In this document: positions 46,869 through 55,018 of the stretch, piece after piece | How positions within the stretch are numbered: position 1 is the first letter of the stretch | Layout: each line of letters starts with the position of its first letter | From: Chelydra serpentina | Lineage: Eukaryota > Chordata > Testudines > Chelydridae | Length of the DNA: 64,000 bases | NCBI GenBank assembly: GCA_037349315.1 | Contig: JBAIAC010000030.1 | Coordinates: 14,529,501 to 14,593,500, forward strand | Direction: 5' to 3' | Translations under genes and position numbers: made by a program | Notes under the pieces: generated by a model | Seen by the model: only the letters and a program-made list of their open reading frames with translations | Told to the model about the DNA's origin: nothing | Database searches by the model: none

Positions 46869-48206
46869 TCAGGTCACAGTAAGGATGTTGGCGGGCCAAC
46901 CTACCCTGGCAAAACATTTTGTTAATGCCTGGCATACACTTTTAGCCCGGGTGTTGCTTAGAGCTACTGCTTTTGGCCATTGGGTGGCAAAATCCATGAA
47001 AGTTAGTATGTACTGCTTTTTTCTGGGTGTCTTTTTTGGAAAAGGACCCAGAATATTCACAGCTACCCGCTGAAAGGGAACTTTAATTATGGGGAGTGGC
47101 TGGAGAGGGGCTTTGACCTGGTCTTGGGGTTTTTTCACTTTTTGGCACACCTTACAAGACCGGACATAGGTAGAAACATCCTTGCCCATTCCCTTCCAGT
47201 GGAATGACCTCCCCAAACGGTCTTTGGTTTTGTTTACCCCAGCATGACCACTAGGATGATCATGGGCTAAGCTTAAGAGCTTTAGCCGGTACTTAGTCGG
47301 AACCACCAACTGTTTTTGAGGACGCCAGTTTTTCTGGTGTCCACCAGAAAGAGTCTTCTTATATAGAAGTTCTTTTTTTATAACAAACCAGGATTGATTA
47401 GAAGAGCTGAGAGGCAGTGGGGTGCTTCGTCCCACTGTCCAAGCTTTTTGTAGGCTTTTATTTGCTTTTTGCTTGGCTTGGAACTGTTTTTTAGATGCTG
47501 GAGACATTAGTTTTTTACTGGGTTGTGGACCTGGGCTGGGTCCCTTTGGAAGCGATGCAGGTGATGGGTTTGTTTTTGTTGACTGTGAACCGCTTTCCGT
47601 TGGTGCACAATGTGGTAATTCAGGCTCTGGCTGAGCCTCTTGTATTGAGTTATTGGCTGCTGCTGCCATTGCAGGCTTGGTGGTGCCCTCGGGTGTTGGC
47701 ACTGTAGATAGGGTTGCAAGCGCTGGACTCAGTGCTGGCAATGGTTTTGGTGCTGGTTGCTTTGCCAGTTCCAGTTCCGAGACTGGCTTGGGTCGGGTTT
47801 CTGTGATTGGATTTACGACGGCTGTTGCAGTCGTTGGCAGGGTATTCAGTTCCACCACCTCTATCTGGGTTTTTGGTAGTACAGATGGGGTTCTGGTGGA
47901 AGTCTTAGGAACAGAGCTAGGTGTGACAGCTGGCTTAGCCTGGTTGCGGGTGACCATTTCCACCCTCTTGGCTAGCTTTACACAATTGGTTAAGTCTTTC
48001 CCCAGCAACATGGGAATGGGATAATCATTATAGACTGCAAAAGTCCAATTTTTTGACCAGCCCTTGTACTGGACAGGCAACACGGCTGTAGGTAAATCAA
48101 AAGAGTTGGACTTGAAGGGTTGAATTGTTACTTGTGCCTCTGGGTTGATTAAGCTGGGGTTTACTAAGGATTTGTGGATAGGCAACACTTGTGCTTTAGT
48201 GTCCCT
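46869..48206 (-). pseudogene. Gmr1-like pol: protease then integrase, truncated
   Basis: A single open frame of about 445 codons after a TGA at 48207-48209. The first ~80 residues are the aspartic protease. Its catalytic triplet reads D-T-K instead of DTG or DSG, followed by the 'YPIPMLLGKDL' stretch. A 180-residue Pro/Thr/Ala-rich linker comes next. Then comes integrase: 'WRPQKQLVVPTKYR', the HHCC zinc-binding domain (HPSGH, 30 residues later CKVC) and the start of the catalytic core ('VAVNILGPF', 'YILTFMDFATQWPKAVAL'). The first catalytic Asp of the core is Asn here (VAVN for VAVD). The frame ends at 46869 just before the second catalytic Asp would appear. It is inactive on several counts. 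The linker and the absence of RT before integrase are the points of interest. Confidence 0.88.
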
Positions 48207-48620
48207 TCACGCTGTAACCTTTTTTTTGCCCACACTTACCCTTAAAATGAAGGAAAACGGTATCTGGGAGGCATTTGGGCCTGAGGACCTTTGGTGTGAC
48301 CCCGGTGCAATGAACTGTATTTTGTTGGGGTTCTTGGGGCAGTTGGCCTTTACATGCCCCAATTTGTTACATTTGAAACATCGCCCAGCTGACTGGTCAG
48401 TGGGGCGAGGTGGGTTGCTGGAGAATGGGGTGGTGGGGCAATATGGGGTCTGGGTTTTTTTTTGTGGGGCCTTGGGCTGCTTTTGGTGAGGGGGTGTGGT
48501 CTCGGGTTTTCCTTTTTGATATTTCCCCAAACTATGACCAGGGTTGGTTTTTTTTGGTTTTTGCACCCCTTGTGTGCCAAATTTTTTTGCCCCTCTGCTG
48601 ATCTGGGACTGTTTGTATTG
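48207..48620 (-). pseudogene. Gmr1-like gag, nucleocapsid part
   Basis: Downstream half of gag, in frame with pol and separated from it only by TGA (48207-48209). It is Lys/Pro/Gln-rich and carries one CCHC zinc knuckle, CFKCNKLGHVKANCP (C-x2-C-x4-H-x4-C), at about 48380-48336. The knuckle would bind genomic RNA for packaging. The 5' boundary is the solo LTR insertion at 48621-48625. The TGA may be a readthrough stop between gag and protease or a simple CGA decay. Confidence 0.85.
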
Positions 48621-48625
48621 ATCAG

Positions 48626-49054
48626 TGTGACGGAGTAGAGAGCGAGATGGATCTGACCTGAGAGGCTGGCTGCAGTGGGAAAGGCTGCATTGGAAATGCG
48701 AGACTTTACCTGAGGCTGTAACATGAGCCAGGACGGGGGTGGGGAGGTGACACCTTTGGCTGGGAGAATGGTAACAGGCTAGAGGAGGGGGAGGGGAAGA
48801 GAGGCTGCTGGAGGGTTTGGTTTTTTGGTTTCAGTTTGAAGCTGGGTGGTGAAACGCAGGGAGCCCCAGAGCTGGGGTCTAAGCTCCCTGCCCCCCCAGA
48901 AGGCCCAGCTGAGGGGTCCGGGTCATACTTACAAACTCTGTTTGGACTCTTTCCTGACAACCCTAATAAACCTTCTGTTCTACTGGCTGGCTGAGCGTCA
49001 CATTGAATCCCGGGAAGAGGGGTGCAGGACCTGACTCCCCCACACTCCGTGACA
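48626..49054 (+). mobile_element. Solo LTR inserted in gag, 429 bp
   Basis: Begins TGTGACGGAG and ends CTCCGTGACA, an inverted terminal repeat of ten bases with one mismatch. It is flanked by a perfect 5-bp duplication ATCAG (48621-48625 and 49055-49059), as made by retroviral or LTR-retrotransposon integrases. AATAAA at 48965-48970 on the plus strand gives the orientation. No internal sequence is present, so the provirus has been reduced by recombination between its LTRs. It is younger than the host element. Confidence 0.92.
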
Positions 49055-49678
49055 ATCAGCATAAGCAGCAAGGCTGTCTGCTGAGTTTATTTTTTTATTC
49101 CATAAACACTGTTTTATATTATCCTTGGACATATTCAGGAATTGTTCCTGAGCCATTAAATTACACACTCCTTTAAAGCAGGTAACATTTCTTCCCTTGA
49201 CCCATTTTTTTAACAGCTCCTTTATCCGGTTTACATAAGCTACATTACTTAGTCCAGGCCCTTGGATAAGGGTTCGAAATTTTACTTGGTAAGTTTTAAG
49301 TGTAACTTGAAATTGTTTTAAAACCAAATTCTTGAATTTTTTATAGTCAGAAGCCTCATTAATAGGCATGTCATTGAATATGTCCAGAGCACTTTCAGTT
49401 AACTTTGCTACCAATATGGTCATTTTGTGAGCATTAGGAATGGTACGGAGATTGCATAGTTTTTTAAAGGTGAGAAAATATTCCGCAATATTACGGGATT
49501 TATTATATGGTGGACATAGTCGCTTCCATTTGTGGGTTGTTGGGGAAGGATTATTAGTGTTATTTGGTAGATTTCGCTCCACCCTGGTCTTCTCCATCTC
49601 CAGGGCATGCTTTTTTTTTTTCTTCTCCTCCTCAGCATGCTCTTTTTTTTCCTTAGCATGCTTTTTTTTTTTTAGCAT
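49055..49678 (-). pseudogene. Gmr1-like gag, capsid part with SCAN-like domain
   Basis: The N-terminal ~35 residues are Lys/Glu-rich low complexity. The coiled-coil-like stretch probably extends further upstream but is disrupted at A-tracts (49660-49710). Residues ~45-125 resemble the N-terminal half of a gypsy capsid. Residues ~125-208 match the SCAN pattern: 'YQVKFRTL', then 'YVNRIKELLKKWVKG', then 'LMAQEQFLNM', then 'ADSLAAYAD'. SCAN domains of vertebrate zinc finger proteins are known to derive from the capsid of Gmr1-like elements. The frame runs into the solo LTR after Asp208. Removing the LTR and one ATCAG leaves the two gag parts in the same frame. Confidence 0.85.
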
Positions 49679-50032
49679 GGTTTTATTTTTATTTTTTTAA
49701 TTTGTTTAAGTTGTAGCAGTTTTGCATGTTTTTTCCCTCCTCATCAGCTTGTAGCTGAGCTATTTTAAGTTTAATAGCTGCTTTACTGGCAGTTATTTTA
49801 GCCTTTTTGTTTTTAATTTGTTTTAACCCGATAGAGTTAGAAAAAAAACCTTGCTTGGGTATTCCCTGTAAGGGTTAACTACCTGCTTTTATATGTAGAT
49901 ACTTTAGCTCCTAGCAGCTTAACCCTCCCCCCTCCCTGCTCCAAGCAGCTACAGGGAAGAACCAGAGAGAAGAAAAAAAAATTTAAACTCCCTGTGCCTG
50001 GTTCAAAAAAAAATATATCTCTGGTTCAATAT

Positions 50033-50050
50033 ATCCCACCTCTGCCACCA
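50033..50050 (-). other. Primer-binding site of the Gmr1-like element
   Basis: Directly inside the 5' LTR the minus strand reads TGGTGGCAGAGGTGGGAT. The leading TGG complements the CCA end of a tRNA. The tRNA species was not determined. Confidence 0.65.
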
Positions 50051-50856
50051 TGTCAGGGTTCCCTCCCCACTTTAAACTTTAGGGTAAAGATGTGGGGACC
50101 CGCATGAAGAGCCCCTAAGCTTATTTTTACCAGCTTAGGTTAAAACCCCCAAGGTACAAAATTCCCTGCACCCTGAGAAATGCTTTTTCCACTGCCACCA
50201 TTAAGTGTTCTAAACAGGAATTCAGGAAAGGGGACCACTTGAAGTCCCTTCCCCCCAAAAAATATCCTCTCAAGCCCGTACCCCCCTGTCCTGGGAAGCT
50301 TGGGGATAATCTCCTAACCAATTGGTTACACAGTGATCTAAAACCCCACCCCCTGGGTTTTTAAAAACCATAGAAAACAGTCAGCTTTTTAAAAGAAGGA
50401 TTTTATTAAAAACAAAGAAGGTAAAATCATTTCTGTAAAATTCGGATGGTAACTATTTTACAGGGCACTCAGAGAGATTCCCCCCTCTGGACAAAACCTT
50501 AAAGTTACAGAAAAACAGGAATAACCCTTTCCTCTCCCACAGGGAATGTACCAAGCAAAATAAACAGAAATTTACTCGCTATGCTATTTAAACTTACTTT
50601 AAAAAAGTGAGTATTGGTGAGGAGGCAGATTTTTTGTAGGTTCTTTCTGTTTTTTAAGATCACTTTGACTTAGACAAAGACACACACAAAAACCTTCCCC
50701 CCTCCCAAAGTTTGAAAGTATCTTGTTCCCTTATTGGTTAGATGCCAGCCAGGTCAGGTGTTAGTCTGGCTACCTGCATTATTTAACCCTTTACTGGAAA
50801 GAGGATTTTATAGCACTGCATTAGACCCTCTCCCCCTTCCCTTCATATTTATGACA
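50051..50856 (-). mobile_element. 5' LTR of the Gmr1-like element, 806 bp
   Basis: On the minus strand it starts TGTCATAAAT and ends AACCCTGACA. TGTCA/TGACA ends are perfect 5-bp inverted repeats. A TATA box (TATAAAA) lies at 50807-50813 and AATAAA at 50402-50407, both on the minus strand and in the right order for U3-R-U5. Only this LTR is present; the 3' LTR is lost with the rest of pol. Confidence 0.88.
50807..50813 (-). promoter_or_regulatory. TATA box in the Gmr1-like LTR
   Basis: TATAAAA on the minus strand, 44 bp inside the LTR start and upstream of the AATAAA. Transcription would begin near 50780 and run towards lower coordinates. Confidence 0.6.
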
Positions 50857-51898
50857 GTCACCCTCAGAGATTGTCTTTTTACCCCAAAGAAAAGGGAAGG
50901 TGCCCAGGCACCCACCAATGCAGTAAATGCTCCTTTGTGTGATTTTTCACTAATGGCAGTTTTAAAGGTCCCATTTACTAGTTACTCCAGTTTTCCGTTG
51001 TGGGAAGAGTTACTTTAATACTCTGGATTGCAAGTGGGAGAATATGCATTCGGCTACCACCAAGACTTCTTTTCAGAGATGTACCTGAGTCAGTATGGGA
51101 TGGCACAATTTCATTTTAAGTGACTGTGTTAGTCAATTGATCCCCATCTCGGATATGGGAATCCTCTTCATTCTCACGTATGACACACTTGAGAAAGTCC
51201 CTAGTAAACGCTGATCTGGATTTTGGTTGGCCGTGTGAAGTGGAGGAGGACTTCATCCAGCAGCTTTACATGAATTCACATCTAATCTGCTTTAATGAGG
51301 ACAGGCACCAGTTAGAAGGAATTAGATAAATGAGACCCCTATTCCTTTCCCTAAGCAGAGGGTTTGTACAAAGTTGTAGTCTTTAGGAATGTTATAGAAA
51401 TAACAGAGTATTCCAGTTAGTTTGAGAACCACATGGTAGATGTGATGCAGCCTGAGGGTGGGATCCACAGAGGTACTTAGGCACCTAAGGCTCTGGTTTA
51501 GGTACCCAAGTCCCAGTTTTGGCTTCACTGTGATCTGCAAAAAACCCACTGAACATTGTAGCCACCTAAACTCACTTGGCACCTAAGTTTTCAGGGAAAA
51601 GGTTCCCCCAGAATCTACATTTCTTCCTCTAGCATGTGCACTGGTGCCTCCCTCTAGGTGTCTGGATGCCTCTTTCCAGCCTAAGCCTCAGAGCGAATCA
51701 CAAAACTAGGGGAAGATAAACAGTTAGTTAGTGTGTGTGTGTGTGTGTGCATGTGTATGCATGCATGTGTGTGTGTGTGTGTGTGTGTGTTTGTGTGTAA
51801 GCGTGATCGAGCAGGTGGCCTCTGACCATGCCTACTGGGTCAGGTCCCATTCAAAATCTGGTTGGAGGAGACGGTGTTGGTGGTTCTTGCCTTATAAC
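50857..51898. other. Unassigned DNA with TG microsatellite
   Basis: No gene is seen. 51455-51600 contains 'ggtacttaggcacctaaggc' and 'ctaaactcacttggcaccta', probably an old repeat. Confidence 0.45.
51731..51798. repeat. (TG)n microsatellite, interrupted
   Basis: About 34 TG units broken by 'catgtgtatgcatgcatg' in the middle and one TT near the end. Confidence 0.93.
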
Positions 51899-52480
51899 TT
51901 TTAGCTCAGTGGTTAAAGCATTCAGCTGGGATGTGAGAATCCCACATGCAGTTCACCCCACTCCACCTGAGGGCATGAAAGTATTTGGACAAGGGTCTCC
52001 CACCTCACAGGAGAGTGCTCTACCCACTGAGCTATGGGATATTCTGGTGTGGGGCTCCCATCTCTCCTGTAGAAGCTGTTACAATGTGGATAAATAATGA
52101 AAGAGGGATTGGAGCGGGGGCAGTAGACCTGGAGTCTCCCACTTTCCAGTGGACGCCATAACCACCAGACTACAGAGTTAGTCCCCATCTCTCGCTGGCC
52201 CAACCACCATTTAATGATTTATCCCCAGTGGAATAGTCATTGGGCATCTCCCATTGATTAGCTTAAGAGCCTCCCCAACTAGCATGCTGGCTTCCTTGGA
52301 TCACATTGTAAGGCGCCTACCCCTCCCTGTGCAGTGTACAGGGAGCCTAGACACCCAGCACAGCTTTGTGGATTGCAATGTTGTTCCTGTGATTTTCAAG
52401 GTGCCTAAAAGTGAGGTGCCACAACGCCCAACATTGCAACCCCCAAGGCCCTTTGTGGCTCCCACGCTTAATACCCATTA
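51899..52480. repeat. tRNA-like-module repeat, copy B
   Basis: Three tRNA-like modules are visible. One is in sense at 51901-51965 ('ttagctcagtggttaaagca' as A box, 'atgcagttcacccc' as B box region). Two are antisense, at about 51985-52045 ('tctacccactgagctatggg') and 52120-52180 ('cgccataaccaccagactac'). The downstream 'ggcatctcccattgattag', 'agcatgctggcttcc' and 'ttgttcctgtgattttcaag' match copy A. Mixed orientation of tRNA-like units in one repeat is unusual. Confidence 0.6.
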
Positions 52481-52566
52481 AAGTGCTTATCTCACTCCAG
52501 TGTCACATACTGAAGTCACATCACAATGCAGTGCACTCTCAGAACTAGAGCAACCATATTTCCCAA

Positions 52567-52856
52567 AGGGCTGGTCTACACTAGCCCACAAGTTCGAAGT
52601 AAGATACGCAACTTCAGCTACGTGAATAACGTAGCTGAAGTCGAAGTATCTTATTTTGAACTTTAAAGTACTTACCCCTGGTCCACACGGCGGCGTGCAG
52701 CTCCCCCGCCGACTCCGCCTGCTCCGTTCGCAGAGCAGGATTACCGGCGTCGACGGGGGAGCACTTCCTGGTTCGATTTATCGCGTCTAGACAAGACGCG
52801 CTAAATCGAACCCAGAAGATCGATCCGACGCCTCCGACGCTGCGGGTAAGTGTAGA
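52567..52856. mobile_element. Harbinger-like miniature, second palindromic copy
   Basis: Closely similar throughout to 46143-46428, including both palindromes ('acttcagctacgtgaataac' and 'ggttcgatttatcgcgtct'). The left end is 'gggctggtctacactagcc'. The right end is damaged after 'gggtaagtgtaga', so no clean TAA pair is seen. Minus-strand frames in the two copies give similar peptides only because the DNA is similar. Confidence 0.75.
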
Positions 52857-52859
52857 AAA

Positions 52860-53180
52860 CAGGATATCAGGTGGGGCTAGCCTGAGCCCTCCCCCTCCCC
52901 ACACAGGGCTAGCCTGAGCCCCTTATGCAAGCCATGTCTCCCCCTCCCTGCACGAGGCTGGCGTCGCTGCTCGCCCGAACCCTGCCTGCCCCCGTGCAGG
53001 GCTGGCATTGCCACTCGCCCCACCCCCCCGCCTTCCTCTGCACTTGATCAGTTGACAAGAGCAAATAGGCCAAATCCCCAGTTTTGGAAAAAAGAAAAGA
53101 AAAAAAGAAATCAGGACCGCCAGGACAGGGATCAAAAAAGGGACTGTCCTGGCCAAAATGGGACAGACAGTCACCCTACT
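52860..53180. repeat. GC-rich repeat ending in a GGGTGAC terminus
   Basis: Its right end, read inverted, is 'tagggtgactgtctgtccca' followed by 'aggacagtccc', a diverged relative of the miniature at 53182. The left part repeats 'agggctagcctgagcc' twice and 'tgcagggctggc'. Probably a larger relative of the TAGGGTGACC family. The left end is not found. Confidence 0.45.
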
Positions 53181-53181
53181 C

Positions 53182-53304
53182 CAGGGTGACCAGGTGTCCC
53201 GATTTTATAGGGACAGTCCCGATTTTTGGGTCTTTTTCTTATATAGGCTCCTATTACCCCCTACCCCCGTCCCGATTTTTCACATTTGCTGTCTAGTCAC
53301 CCTA
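53182..53304. mobile_element. hAT miniature (TAGGGTGACCAGA family), copy 3
   Basis: Starts CAGGGTGACCAGG and ends TCTAGTCACCCTA. Perfect 8-bp duplication CCCTACTC (53174-53181 and 53305-53312). The interior is nearly the same as copy 1. It was inserted into the terminus of the neighbouring related repeat. Confidence 0.92.
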
Positions 53305-53312
53305 CCCTACTC

Positions 53313-54825
53313 AGAACGCGGTACCTCAACAGTTTGACTCCCTGCGGTGCTATTGTCTTCTTACAGCTGGCTGCATGGAGAAGCCGAATCCCAGCAGCTT
53401 CTCTCACCTTCACGGGAGGAGCAAACGAAGGGCACAGAGCACCAGACTGTCTGTACTGTGCTTCCTGTTCCACCTTGCACAGGTCTGCTAGCACTGTGAC
53501 TGCACTTGGGCTGAGAACCCTGCCAAATCTAGGGCCGCACACCAATAATACCTCCAGGGTCTGTTGATTTAGAGATTTCAGCATTACACAAGCTGGAAGA
53601 GTTTTCTGGTTATCCAGAACTAGGCAGAGCTAAGAGGGAGTCATTCGATACTGACCATGCAAGCAGACTAGAGTTGAACAGTTTAATTTTGAGAGAGCAA
53701 ACCCCGTCCTTACCTGCAGCACACTGCCACATTCATGCAGCCCCATCTGAAAGATAATCCTGTCGGCTGCAGCATTAAAAGAAGAGTGCTGGCAAGCAGC
53801 TGGGCCAAGGCTCAGATCAGTAGCTTTGATCAGCTGGCCTGTTCCAAAGAGGTCCTGGTGCAGTTATTACCATCTGAGACTCTTGGCATTGCAAGGTAGC
53901 AGGTTGCCACGAGGACACAGCTCTAGCTAGAGCTCAGAGAAGGGATGGAGCAGGTGATGCCACATAGGATTGTCTTGGGGAAATATTAACTCTGTTTGAG
54001 GGTCTCCAAGCCTGCTAAAAGACTCCTAGACAAATCCCAGAGGTCAGAGCAATGTACTGTATTAATTATCAGAAGCAGAAACATCCGTTTCCTACTCTCA
54101 CCCATTCTGACTATTTCACCCTAGCAATTGCACCATACAAATGCACCAAATTGCATTTGGCTGTTGCTCCAAATCCCGTTATACCCCATGCCCATTCACA
54201 GCTGCATCAGTTAATTGACCTTCTCTCAGCATGTAGTAAATAATCTGCAGGCAAGCAGAGCCCTTTTAGCAGCCAGAGCAGAATTTGGAGTAGGGAGAGT
54301 AATGAGACCTTGTCCCACCTATCTTGATCTGTGTGTGGGGAAACTCCTGAAGGGTTCTTGGAAAGGTATTGCTAAACGTTTTTAATTTGGATGGGAAGTA
54401 TCAGTTGTAGTTAGTCTGTGATGCTGCTTAATATCAGAAGGGCTTTTTCATATATTTTATGCTGTGTACATTCAGTAGTAAATTAAAACCTTGAAGGTTG
54501 GTGGTTAATTAGGAGAATAAATGTCATTAATTGTAGTGGTAAGATTCTAACTGAATATATCCTTTTTTTCTAGCAAACATAATGGACAGTTGCTCCCATT
54601 TTGCTCTGCGTGACTTTTTTTTAATCCTCACAAGCTGGAAAATGCATTTTCCTGCATACTCACATGACCCTAATACTGCAAATGTTTAGACCCTTAAATA
54701 CTATTGAAGTGTGTAATGTTAATCACTTGAGTAAATGTTTCAGAGCATACAAGCAGGTGTAACTAGAGCCAGAGACTGCACATTACCATCTACCTAGTGT
54801 TGAAACAGTTTTGTAAAATGCAGGG
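53313..54825. other. Unassigned DNA
   Basis: No gene is seen. Overlapping frames on both strands near 53290-53580 (93-95 codons) have no domain. Confidence 0.4.
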
Positions 54826-54833
54826 GTCTATGC

Positions 54834-55010
54834 CAGGGGTAATCAATTATTTTTGTCAAGGTCCAAATTTCTTGGTCAAGGTCCAGATTCCAGAGAAAAT
54901 GATAGAAAAACAACAACGATAATAATAAGTAAATAAAAAGATTTTGCGGTCCATTCAAAACCATCTGGCAGTCTGGATTTGGTCTGTGGTCTGCCTATTG
55001 GATACCCCTG
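54834..55010. mobile_element. hAT miniature element, 177 bp
   Basis: Ends caggggtaatcaa and, inverted, caggggtatccaa. Perfect 8-bp duplication GTCTATGC (54826-54833 and 55011-55018). AT-rich, non-coding interior with 'aaggtccaaat' and 'aaggtccagat' repeated. Confidence 0.92.
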
Positions 55011-55018
55011 GTCTATGC

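Larger units (their letters stand above)
46869..50856 (-). mobile_element. Gmr1-like Ty3/gypsy retrotransposon, 3'-truncated
   Basis: Minus-strand order: 5' LTR (50856-50051), primer-binding site, gag with a SCAN-like capsid part and CCHC knuckle, protease, integrase. The element breaks off inside the integrase core. No reverse transcriptase lies between protease and integrase. In ordinary Ty3/gypsy elements RT and RNase H come first. The Gmr1-like group of deuterostomes has integrase ahead of RT, so its RT would lie in the lost part. Gag and pol share one frame once the nested LTR is set aside. Confidence 0.85.

Noticed and set aside
47422..48024. Plus-strand frames of 70-123 codons inside the Gmr1-like pol
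   Set aside because: Shadows of the minus-strand pol linker, which is rich in Pro/Thr/Ala codons.
51901..51965. Possible tRNA gene
   Set aside because: A-box-like and B-box-like strings are present, but I cannot fold a full cloverleaf with a proper anticodon arm, and the unit repeats within an interspersed element.
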